From Nocardia vulneris (GTDB lineage: Bacteria > Actinomycetota > Actinomycetes > Mycobacteriales > Mycobacteriaceae): 64,000 bases of DNA. Where the stretch lies: the NCBI RefSeq assembly GCF_001613425.1, contig NZ_BDCI01000004.1, positions 310,001 through 374,000 on the forward strand. Reading direction: 5' to 3'. The position numbers and the translations under genes are program-made. Shown one piece after another: positions 53,363 through 60,803 of the stretch; the stretch's first letter is position 1; each line of letters begins with the position of its first letter. The notes below the pieces were generated by a model that was given only the letters and a program-made list of their open reading frames with translations, made no database searches and was not told where the DNA came from.

Positions 53363-54226
53363 TCACTGGGCGAGGCGGTTGATCAGGGGACGAGCCAGCG
53401 TGAGCAGCTGCTCGGCACGGTCGAACGAAGCGATCGAGAGCACCCCGCGCACCAGACTGGGCGAGAGCCGGAAGACGGCGTAGCCGAACCACGCCTCCGG
53501 ATTGACCGGCACGACAGCCCAATTGCGGCGCACCGAACGCTCGATGATGCGCGCGACCTTGTCCGGTCCGGCGTAGGCGAAGCCGGTTTGCACCTTGCTC
53601 ATCTGGTCGCGCCATTCGGCCTGTTGTTCGTCGGTGATGCCGTTGCGCTCACCGTGCGCCAGCAGATCGGTGCCGATGACGCCCGGGCAGATGGCGGTGA
53701 CACCGATGCCGTAGCGGCTCAACTCGATCCGCAGCGACTGTGTGGCCATCAGCACCGCCGACTTGGCGACACCGTAGGCGGGTTCGAGTTCCATGGGCAC
53801 GAAGGCCGCGGCCGAGGAGATGTTGACGATGTGTCCGCGGACGCCGCCGTCGATCATCTGCTGCGCGAACACCTTCGAGCCGTAGACGACGCTCATCAGA
53901 TCGATGTCGACCATCCGCTGCCACTGCGGAATCGTGGTCTCGACGAAACCGCCGAGATCCATCACGCCCGCATTGTTGACCAGCACATCGGCCGGTCCGA
54001 ACGCCGCGCGCACCCACCGCCCGAAATCGTCCCACTCCGATTCGCTGCTCACATCGAGCCGGTACGGCACCGCGTGCCCGTCGGCGGCTTTGATCTCGGC
54101 CACGGTCGCCGCCGCGGCCGGCTCGTCGATGTCGGCGACAATCACCCGATATCCCCTGCCCGCGAACACCTTCGCCGTTTCCCGCCCGATTCCCGCCCCG
54201 GAGCCGGTGATGATGGCCGTCTTCAT
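53363..54226 (-). CDS. Short-chain dehydrogenase/reductase 2
   Basis: The 287-aa SDR has TGSGAGIG (7-14), DVLVNNAG, NISSAAAFVPM and YGVAK. Its tail VPVNPEAWFGYAVFRLSPSLVRG is shared with SDR 1 and 3. It resembles the SadH-type dehydrogenase of the mycobacterial mymA operon. ATG 54226 overlaps the SDR 3 stop (ATGA). Confidence 0.9.
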   Translation of the reverse strand: MKTAIITGSGAGIGRETAKVFAGRGYRVIVADIDEPAAAATVAEIKAADGHAVPYRLDVSSESEWDDFGRWVRAAFGPADVLVNNAGVMDLGGFVETTIPQWQRMVDIDLMSVVYGSKVFAQQMIDGGVRGHIVNISSAAAFVPMELEPAYGVAKSAVLMATQSLRIELSRYGIGVTAICPGVIGTDLLAHGERNGITDEQQAEWRDQMSKVQTGFAYAGPDKVARIIERSVRRNWAVVPVNPEAWFGYAVFRLSPSLVRGVLSIASFDRAEQLLTLARPLINRLAQ

Positions 54227-55083
54227 CGCGCACCCCCGAACACCTTGCCGGACACGGTCGCCCCGAAGTCCGCCACCGACATGTTGACCAGCCCGGACAG
54301 CCCGCGCACCAGCGAGGGCGACAGACGGTAGGCATACCATCCCGCCCACGCCTCGACGCCGACCGGAACCGTCGACAGATTCCATCGGACGGCCCGCTCC
54401 ACGGCGGCGGCCACCCGATCCGGCGAACGGCCGATATAGCGATGCCCCGCCGCGAGCTTGGTGGTCCACTCCGCGCTGGCACCCTCATCGACGCCGGCCC
54501 GAGAACCATTGGCCGCCAAACTGGTACGGATCAAACCGGGGCATATCGCACTGACCCCGATACCCTTGCCGCCGAACTCCGCGCGCAGCGCCTGCGTACC
54601 GAACCACACCCCGGCCTTGGCCGTGACATACGAGGGCGCGACGGCCGTCGGCAGAAACGCGCCCACCGAGGCGACATTCACGATGTGCCCCTTGCGGCCC
54701 GCGTCGACCATCCGCTCGACGAACAACCGCGACCCGACGATCGGGCTCATCATGTTGATCTGGATCATCCGTCGCCAGTCGGCACCGGACTGCTCCAGGA
54801 ACCCGCCGCCGATCAGGATCCCGGCGTTGTTCACCACGACATCGGGGACGCCGAAGTCCGCGCAGACCCACGTGACAAACCGCTCCCAGTCCTCGACATC
54901 GGCGACATCGAGCCGGCGGAACGCCGCCTTCCCACCCGTCGCGTGGATGAGATCGACGGTCTCCGCACCGGTCGTCTCATTGATATCGGCCACGATCACC
55001 GTCGAGCCGCGCCGCGCGAACCGGCGCGCGGTCGCACGGCCGATACCGCTGCCCGCACCCGTCACCACGGTCACCGCACCCAT
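54223..55083 (-). CDS. Short-chain dehydrogenase/reductase 3, first gene of the oxidation operon
   Basis: The 286-aa SDR has TGAGSGIG (about 8-15), DVVVNNAG, NVASVGAFLPT and YVTAK, and the shared tail VPVGVEAWAGWYAYRLSPSLVRG. ATG 55083 follows GGGAGG by about 6 bases. It is the promoter-proximal gene of the 12-kb run down to 42994; element F lies 82-104 bp upstream. Confidence 0.9.
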   Translation of the reverse strand: MGAVTVVTGAGSGIGRATARRFARRGSTVIVADINETTGAETVDLIHATGGKAAFRRLDVADVEDWERFVTWVCADFGVPDVVVNNAGILIGGGFLEQSGADWRRMIQINMMSPIVGSRLFVERMVDAGRKGHIVNVASVGAFLPTAVAPSYVTAKAGVWFGTQALRAEFGGKGIGVSAICPGLIRTSLAANGSRAGVDEGASAEWTTKLAAGHRYIGRSPDRVAAAVERAVRWNLSTVPVGVEAWAGWYAYRLSPSLVRGLSGLVNMSVADFGATVSGKVFGGAR

Positions 55084-55164
55084 GCCGACCTCCCGCACTC
55101 CGCGGCGGATCCGTACGTCTCGGACATGCTCGACTCCCTTGTCGGTGTTCGACCTCACTTTCTC

Positions 55165-55198
55165 GAATAGTAGCCATATTCGGATTGCATAGCAATCC
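55165..55198. promoter_or_regulatory. Operator-like element F (monooxygenase/SDR operon promoter)
   Basis: GAATAG (55165-55170) and GGATTG (55182-55187) are 17 bp apart. Read toward the operon, a 23-base stretch agrees with element A at about 17 positions, including GCTACTAT. The second half-site also begins a perfect palindrome, GGATTGC-ATA-GCAATCC (55182-55198). Confidence 0.55.
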
Positions 55199-55266
55199 CA
55201 AAATCACCTTTATTCAGAATCGACCGTCGCGCCACCCACGCCCACACGGGCTGCCCCGCACCGATC

Positions 55267-55503
55267 TCAGACCCGCCCCCGCAAGCACTCATCGGCGTAA
55301 ACGCCCCCAGCCGTGCAGGTTTCACGACACCTCACACCTGGCCCGAACGCCGCTTCGGCAGCGTTGAGCCAGGGCACGGAACCCACAGCGGGCGGCTCCA
55401 GCGGAATCGAGTCCGCAACTGCCGGGCCACCGCACATCAAAACGGCAGCGCCGACCAGGCCGCCGAGCAGAATTCCGCGGGCAGTGAATCGGGATCGGGG
55501 CAT
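55267..55503 (-). CDS. Small secreted protein of unknown function
   Basis: The 78-aa product has a signal peptide (basic ARG, then ILLGGLVGAAVLMCGGPAVA, cleavage near residue 30) and a mature part of about 48 residues with three Cys in RCRETCTAGGVYADEC. GAGGAG 6 bases before ATG 55503 supports a real gene. No family is recognised. It is upstream of, and in the same direction as, the oxidation operon, but element F lies between them. Confidence 0.65.
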   Translation of the reverse strand: MPRSRFTARGILLGGLVGAAVLMCGGPAVADSIPLEPPAVGSVPWLNAAEAAFGPGVRCRETCTAGGVYADECLRGRV

Positions 55504-55885
55504 TTGATTCTCCTCGAAACAGGGATGACAACGCCCCGAGCCTACGAAGACGCATCATTGCGCCACACGCCCCGAATTGTGTTGCCCACAGCCCATCCGA
55601 GACGAAACCTGGTGGCGCGGCACGTCTTACAGCCTTCGAGCTACCCCAGAATGCATTCCGATCGGTACCGCCTAAGGTCAATCAGCGCCGAAGGTACTCC
55701 AAAATCCGCCAGCGAACCGAATCTACGCACGCCTTCAATTTATTCGCGCCATTGTTCGAATGCAGATTCAATCAAATACCAACTGAAGTAATCGATGACG
55801 GGCAGCGCCTACCGTCCAGAGGGTGGCGTGGCTGCGGCTCCGGCGGACCCCGACTCGGCCGGCCGCATCGAGGCTGGCGTCGCCG
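55504..55885. other. Intergenic region without visible gene
   Basis: The 382 bases are less GC-rich than the surroundings, especially 55620-55800, and have only short open frames lacking ribosome sites. They probably contain the promoter of the small secreted gene. No repeat, RNA gene or mobile-element end was recognised. Confidence 0.5.
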
Positions 55886-56335
55886 TCACGCAAATGGACC
55901 TTCGGTGATGAACCGGCTCAACCCGCGGGCGAACGCCTCCGCTTCGCCTGGCGGCCAGCCCGTAAGGCTTGCGGTGATGTGAGCGGCCAAACGGCGGCGT
56001 AGCTCGTCCACCGCGCGTTCACCCTGCTCGGTGAGGACCAGCAGGGTTGCGCGCCGGTCGCGGGGGTCGGGTTCGCGGGAGAGCAGGCCGGCCTGTTCCA
56101 GTCTGGAGGCGCGGCGGGTGACGCCGGAGCGATCGAGCCCCACCTCCGAGGCCAGGTCAGCCGCGCTTCGGGGGCCGATCCTGGCGACCGCGCTCAGGAC
56201 CGGGTAGGTCCATTCGTCCAGCGCTTCGCCCATGTCGGCGGTCAGGGTCTGGTACAGCTGGACCCGCGTAGCGCGCCTGAGCAACACACCCAGTGCGTCG
56301 GCGATCTCGCCACCTACCTCATCGTGCATTTCCAC
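55886..56335 (-). CDS. MarR-family transcriptional regulator
   Basis: The 149-aa protein has the MarR winged helix IGPRSAADLASEVGLDRSGVTRRASRLEQAGLLSREPDPRDRRATLLVLTEQG (about 53-104), with the DPRDRR wing typical of MarR. It starts at GTG 56335 or ATG 56329. It is divergent from the NTF2-like gene; two palindromes with core GTGCG-N3-CGCAC in the gap are its likely operators. Confidence 0.9.
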   Translation of the reverse strand: MEMHDEVGGEIADALGVLLRRATRVQLYQTLTADMGEALDEWTYPVLSAVARIGPRSAADLASEVGLDRSGVTRRASRLEQAGLLSREPDPRDRRATLLVLTEQGERAVDELRRRLAAHITASLTGWPPGEAEAFARGLSRFITEGPFA

Positions 56336-56343
56336 AGACTACC

Positions 56344-56356
56344 GTGCGCCGCGCAC
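56344..56356. promoter_or_regulatory. Candidate MarR operator, proximal copy
   Basis: GTGCG-CCG-CGCAC is a perfect 5-N3-5 palindrome just upstream of the MarR start, sharing its core with the longer copy at 56381. Confidence 0.5.
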
Positions 56357-56380
56357 GCATCGTGTGCTAGTTTCGCGGTA

Positions 56381-56401
56381 GTGCGTGCGTGGCGCACGCA
56401 C
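56381..56401. promoter_or_regulatory. Candidate MarR operator, long copy
   Basis: GTGCGTGCG (56381-56389) and CGCACGCAC (56393-56401) form a perfect 9-N3-9 palindrome 28 bp before the ATG of the NTF2-like gene. Confidence 0.55.
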
Positions 56402-56428
56402 ATCGCTTGTAGTCGTGAAAGGACTCCC

Positions 56429-56821
56429 ATGAGCCAGACCGATATCCGTGCCGCCCTCACCGATCTGCTGTTCACCCCTGACCTCGACCTGCGCGAGGCC
56501 GCCGACCGGCACTTCGCGCCCGACTACCGCCAGCGCACCGACGGCGAATGGGCCGACCGCGAGGGGTTCGTCGAGCACATCGCCCATCTGCGCACGATCG
56601 TGGCCGCAGGATCTGTCGAGGTCCATGACGAGCTGTACGACGGCCCCCGCTACGCCGACCGCCACACCGTCGAGATCACCAAGACGGACGGATCGACCGT
56701 ACGCACCGAGGTCTACGTCTTCGGCGAGTTCGCCCCTGACGGTCGCTTCAGCCGCATCGAGGAAACCACGCTCATGCTCCACGGTTCCGAAGCGGACCGA
56801 AACATCGGCAGCGCCCGCTGA
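56429..56821 (+). CDS. NTF2-like/SnoaL-like domain protein
   Basis: The 130-aa protein has the cone-shaped NTF2/SnoaL pattern: N-terminal helices (ALTDLLFTPDLDLREAADRHFAPDYRQRTDGEWADREGFVEHIAHLR), then strands (VEVHDELYDGPRYADRHTVEITKTDGSTVRTEVYVFGEFAPDGRFSRIEETTLML). Such proteins are small isomerases, cyclases or ligand binders. AAAGGA precedes the ATG by about 6 bases. It is probably repressed by the divergent MarR protein. Confidence 0.82.
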   Translation: MSQTDIRAALTDLLFTPDLDLREAADRHFAPDYRQRTDGEWADREGFVEHIAHLRTIVAAGSVEVHDELYDGPRYADRHTVEITKTDGSTVRTEVYVFGEFAPDGRFSRIEETTLMLHGSEADRNIGSAR

Positions 56822-56839
56822 AGGTTCAGCGCACGCCGA

Positions 56840-57163
56840 TCATTTCACCTCGAGCTCCGCTTTCAGGAGTGCGAGCAGGCCAGGAAACCTCTTCTCGACG
56901 TCCGCGCGGCGTAGCCGGATGCCCTTGCGGTTGCCGTAGTCGATCTCGTCGATGAGGCCCGCCTCGCGCAGGACCCGGAAGTGGTGGGTCTGAGTCTGTT
57001 TCGAGATCGGAAGATCGAACGAGTTGCAGCCCCGTTCGCTGTCGCTGCGGTCTGCGGCCAACTCCGTCATCACCGCACGACGATGTTCGTCGGCGAGGGC
57101 GCGAAACACCGCGCCCAGATCCAGCGCATCAGCTTCCGGCCCGATCCGGTTCCTCGCGACCAC
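56840..57163 (-). CDS. ArsR/SmtB-type helix-turn-helix regulator
   Basis: The 107-aa protein has a winged helix: VFRALADEHRRAVMTEL, then PISKQTQTHHFRVLREAGLIDEIDYGNRKGIRLRRADVEKRFPGLL, the ArsR-like layout with recognition helix around KQTQTHHFRVLREAG. No metal-binding Cys pair is evident, so it probably senses an organic ligand. The GTG at 57163 has AAGGAAGG upstream. It is divergent from the FAD monooxygenase with two strong palindromes between them. Confidence 0.88.
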   Translation of the reverse strand: MVARNRIGPEADALDLGAVFRALADEHRRAVMTELAADRSDSERGCNSFDLPISKQTQTHHFRVLREAGLIDEIDYGNRKGIRLRRADVEKRFPGLLALLKAELEVK

Positions 57164-57178
57164 GCAACCTTCCTTTCA

Positions 57179-57198
57179 GGTACGACTTGCATCGTACC
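57179..57198. promoter_or_regulatory. Candidate ArsR-type operator 1
   Basis: GGTACGA (57179-57185) and TCGTACC (57192-57198) form a perfect 7-N6-7 palindrome 15 bp upstream of the regulator start. Confidence 0.65.
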
Positions 57199-57217
57199 TC
57201 AAGGGGGTGTTCACTAA

Positions 57218-57237
57218 GGTACGAAATTGATCGTACC
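57218..57237. promoter_or_regulatory. Candidate ArsR-type operator 2
   Basis: GGTACGA (57218-57224) and TCGTACC (57231-57237) repeat operator 1 exactly in arms and spacing, 39 bp away. Such spacing (near four helical turns) allows two dimers on one DNA face. Confidence 0.65.
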
Positions 57238-57325
57238 TTGACTCGGTTGCACTGCGCTGTGTCGCCGAGACCCGGCCCAGTACTCGCCGGGGGCCGGGTC
57301 ATCGACACTCCGAGAGGTCATCGTC

Positions 57326-58468
57326 ATGCAGAAGCGCGAAGTGCTGATAGTCGGCGCCGGAATCGCGGGACCCGCCCTCGCATACCGGCTCTCCCAGCAT
57401 GGATTTCGGCTGACGGTCGTCGAACAGGCCCGGCAGTTGCGCTCCGGCGGTAGCGCGGTCGTCGTGCAGGGGCCCGCGATCCCGGTCGCCGAACGCATGG
57501 GCATCCTTCCGCAGCTGCGGGAACTCGCCACGCGCAACCGGTCGCTGACCCTGCTCGACCCCGACGGCAGGCGAATCCTGCGACTCCCGCTCACCTCGGA
57601 CGAGGCACCGACGGTCGAGGTGACCCGAGCCGACCTGTCCGAGGTGCTCCACCGGTCGGCGCAGCCTGCGGCCGAGTTCCTGTTCGACGACACGGTCACC
57701 GCTCTCGACCAGGACGGAGGCGGGGTCGATGTCACCTTCCGGCGATCCGCGCCACGACGTTTCGACCTGGTGGTCGGTGCGGACGGAATGCATTCCACGG
57801 TAAGGAGACTGGTATTCGGACCCGAGCGACAGTTCGTGCGCGATCTGGGCCTGTACGGCGCGACCGTCCCGTTGGCACCCGACGCCATCGAGGACCCGAC
57901 CGAGATGACGATGCTGACCGCGCCGAACCGGATGCTGGTCGTGCACCCCGCGCGAACCACCCCGCTCGCGATCTTCACCTTCCGGGCACCACAGCCGGCA
58001 CCCCACGATCGCAAGAACATCGCACTGCACAAGCAGACCGTGGCCGATGCGTACGCCGACATGCGCTGGCGGACATCGGAATTCGTGGCGACGTACCTTG
58101 ACGACCCGGCGCCGTTCTTCGACCCTCTCACCACCGTCCGAATGCCCACGTGGTCCCGCGGGCGGGTCGTACTACTCGGGGACGCGGCGGCGGCGACAGC
58201 CCTGCTGGGCGACGGATCCAGCATGGCGATGGCGGGCGCGTACGCCCTCGCGGACGAGCTCGCCGCCCATCCAGATGATCACGCCCGCGCCTTCGCTGCC
58301 TACGAGTCGCGACTGCGCCGGGAAGTAGGCCCACGGCAGCGACGTGTCGGCCTGGTCTCCCGGCTCCTGGTGCCCCGCACCCAGCCTGGCCTCGTGCTGC
58401 GCAACACGGTGGCCCGCGCGGCCGGTCGCACCAGCCGGATCGCCCCGCGCGAAACAGCCGACCGGTAA
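57326..58468 (+). CDS. FAD-dependent monooxygenase of the PHBH fold
   Basis: The 380-aa protein has FAD motif GAGIAGPALAYRL (10-22), the DG motif VVGADGMHSTVRR and the GD motif VVLLGDAAAATALLGDGSSMAMAGAYAL, so it belongs to the group A aromatic hydroxylase or antibiotic-modifying (TetX/rifampicin monooxygenase-like) family. Divergent control by the ArsR-type protein suggests induction by an aromatic compound or drug. The substrate is unknown. Confidence 0.9.
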   Translation: MQKREVLIVGAGIAGPALAYRLSQHGFRLTVVEQARQLRSGGSAVVVQGPAIPVAERMGILPQLRELATRNRSLTLLDPDGRRILRLPLTSDEAPTVEVTRADLSEVLHRSAQPAAEFLFDDTVTALDQDGGGVDVTFRRSAPRRFDLVVGADGMHSTVRRLVFGPERQFVRDLGLYGATVPLAPDAIEDPTEMTMLTAPNRMLVVHPARTTPLAIFTFRAPQPAPHDRKNIALHKQTVADAYADMRWRTSEFVATYLDDPAPFFDPLTTVRMPTWSRGRVVLLGDAAAATALLGDGSSMAMAGAYALADELAAHPDDHARAFAAYESRLRREVGPRQRRVGLVSRLLVPRTQPGLVLRNTVARAAGRTSRIAPRETADR

Positions 58469-58664
58469 CGGTTTACGGCCTCAAAGCGACTGCGGCTCAA
58501 TAAAGCACGGGATTTTCGCAGTGATCACTTTCGCCCAATTCCGACAATTGCCGTACACCAGATCTGTCCCTGCGAATCTGCCGCTGAACCACGGTGCGCT
58601 CGGTAGCATCGTGCGTCGGCCGCTCCTGCCAGTCCCCAGCACGCCGTCAAACCCGAGGATCATC

Positions 58665-59342
58665 GTGACTCCATCCGAAGATGAATCGCTGTCCTTTCGA
58701 CCGGCAGAGCCACCGCCGTTCCCGGACGCACGGCCGATCAGGAAAACCGTGTCCCGGCGAAGAATTGCCGCCCTCGCCGGCGCTCTTCCGTTGGGCGCCA
58801 TCGGGATCGGCGCCCTGATGCAGGGCCGGAACAGTGAAAACGTCTCGTCCGCCGCCGTTCCCGGCCCGGCTACCGCCAGTCCGACGCCGACGACGGCCAG
58901 CACCCTCACGACACAGGCCGCCCCTGCAGCCGACCTCGCACCCGAGATATCGCGTATCGGAAGTCGTCATATTGCCGCTCTCCATGCGATTCACAATTAC
59001 ATGAACCACATCTCCACCTATGCACCGCATTCACTGGACGAATACTTCACCGGCGCAATAGATTCGAGTACCGGAGCGCACCGCAAGCACCTGATCGACA
59101 CTCAACATGCGACTCGGGAATACCTGCTTGCCACCAATCGCCGTAGTCAGGTCTTGGACTTCAACTGCGGCCTGCGCGCCATCACCGGCGGCAGCGCACT
59201 CGGCGTCGGCTACGTCAAGCTGGCCACGACGAACGACACGGCGGCCGAACAGTCCGTCTCCCTTACCGCGATGGTGGTCACCGCGGAAGAGCAACCCGAC
59301 AGCCGATGGCTGATCAGCGACGTGAAGCAGATATCGACCTGA
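58665..59342 (+). CDS. Orphan Mce-associated-like membrane protein
   Basis: The 225-aa protein has a Pro/Glu-rich N-terminus, one membrane helix (RRIAALAGALPLGAIGIGALM, about 38-58), a Ser/Thr/Pro/Ala-rich linker and an extracytoplasmic domain (SLDEYFTGAIDSSTGAHRKHLIDTQHATREYLLATNRRSQVLDFNCGL ... DSRWLISDVKQI), which matches the Mas/VirB8-like Mce-associated layout. GTG 58665 with GAGGA 6 bases upstream is chosen over the longer frame, which overlaps the monooxygenase gene. No mce genes adjoin it. Confidence 0.72.
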   Translation: MTPSEDESLSFRPAEPPPFPDARPIRKTVSRRRIAALAGALPLGAIGIGALMQGRNSENVSSAAVPGPATASPTPTTASTLTTQAAPAADLAPEISRIGSRHIAALHAIHNYMNHISTYAPHSLDEYFTGAIDSSTGAHRKHLIDTQHATREYLLATNRRSQVLDFNCGLRAITGGSALGVGYVKLATTNDTAAEQSVSLTAMVVTAEEQPDSRWLISDVKQIST

Positions 59343-59477
59343 GCCGACCGCACCGTGTTACCGAATCCCCTGGTTGCGGCGTAGCGCTACTCGACCACGC
59401 AACTCAGCAACTACCATCGGTCGCGGCCGTGCTGGCGCCATCCGGCCGCGGGTTGGTTCAACGGAGGGGTTGTGGTG

Positions 59478-60611
59478 ATGAGGGTTTCGTCGAAACAGGC
59501 GAAGGTGGTCGTGCTCGGCGGAGGCTACGCGGGTGTCGCGGCCGCCACTCGGCTGGCCCGGGCGAATACCGCGGTGACGCTGGTCAATCCGCGTAACGAA
59601 TTCGTCGAGCGGATTCGGTTGCACCAGTACGTTGCGGGCAATCACGCCGCGGTGTCGCCGATGCGGAACCATCTGCCCGAAACGGTCGAATTCCGGCACG
59701 ACACCGCCGAAGTCATCGATGCGCAGGCCCGTAGGGTCGAGCTGCTCGATTCCGGGGCCCTCGAATACGACTATCTGGTCTATGCCGTGGGTAGCCGGGC
59801 GGGCCGCACCGGGATCCCCGGTGCCGCCGAATCGGCAGTGTCGGTGTCCACTTGGGAGGATGCGGTCGCGGCCCGCCGGCGGTTGGACGCGCTACCGGAC
59901 GGTGCGACGGTCACCGTGGTCGGCGGCGGGTTGACCGGTATCGAAACCGCGGCCGAACTCAACGAACTGGATCGCTTCGCGGTACGGCTGATCAGCGCCG
60001 GTGCGCTGGGCGCCACACTGAACACCCACGCGCAGAACCGGTTACGGCAATACTTCCGCGAGGCCGGGGTGCTCGTCATCGAGAACACCCGGGTCGTCGA
60101 GATCTTCGACAACAAGCTCGTCCTCGACGACGGCCGTCACCTCGGCAGCGAACTCACCCTGGTGACAACGGCTTTCCAGGCACCGGAGCTGGCCGCCGGC
60201 AGTGGGCTGGCCACCACGGCGACCGGTGCTCTGGAGGTCTCCGAAACCCTCGTCAGCACCAGCGCTTCGACCATCGTCGGCGCCGGTGACGGCTGCGCTT
60301 TCGCGGCCCGGCCACTGCGGATGAGCGCCCAGGCCGCCAACCCGACCGGGGTGCACGCCGCCGACACCGTACTCGCATTGATCGATGGCCGCGAGCCCAA
60401 ACCGGTGCGCCGCAAGTACGTCGGTCAGGCGATGAGCCTGGGTCGGCGCAACGCCCTGATCCAGACCTCCGACCTGGCCGACCGGCCGCGCCGCCCGGTG
60501 CTGACCGGTCGCGCGGCCGCCACCGTGAAGGAACAGATCTGCAGCGCCACATTGGGTTTCGGCCACTTCGGGCCGCTGCGCTACAACTGGTCCTGGCCGA
60601 TCGGCCGATAG
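59478..60611 (+). CDS. NDH-2/FSP1-like FAD-dependent NAD(P)H oxidoreductase
   Basis: The 377-aa two-dinucleotide-binding flavoprotein has VVVLGGGYAGVAAATRL (about 10-26), DYLVYAVGS and VTVVGGGLTGIETAAEL for NAD(P)H, then TIVGAGDGCAF near the FAD end. Members pass electrons from NAD(P)H to quinones. No membrane anchor is obvious, though the C-terminal HFGPLRYNWSWPIGR may be amphipathic. GGAGGGG at 59463-59469 favours ATG 59478 over GTG 59472. Confidence 0.87.
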   Translation: MRVSSKQAKVVVLGGGYAGVAAATRLARANTAVTLVNPRNEFVERIRLHQYVAGNHAAVSPMRNHLPETVEFRHDTAEVIDAQARRVELLDSGALEYDYLVYAVGSRAGRTGIPGAAESAVSVSTWEDAVAARRRLDALPDGATVTVVGGGLTGIETAAELNELDRFAVRLISAGALGATLNTHAQNRLRQYFREAGVLVIENTRVVEIFDNKLVLDDGRHLGSELTLVTTAFQAPELAAGSGLATTATGALEVSETLVSTSASTIVGAGDGCAFAARPLRMSAQAANPTGVHAADTVLALIDGREPKPVRRKYVGQAMSLGRRNALIQTSDLADRPRRPVLTGRAAATVKEQICSATLGFGHFGPLRYNWSWPIGR

Positions 60612-60803
60612 CGAGAAATGAGACATCCATCCCGTTGCACGACGCAGCAGCACATGCCCTGCACCGGTGGAGTCGGCCCGCGATCGACGCCCTGACCTGG
60701 GGTGAGCTGTCTTCGGTGGCACGAGATGGGCGGCCCGTCCGGCTTTTCGATTGCGCGAAATAATATTTCGTGGCTTACTCGGCGGGCCTCTAGCTTCGGC
60801 GGC

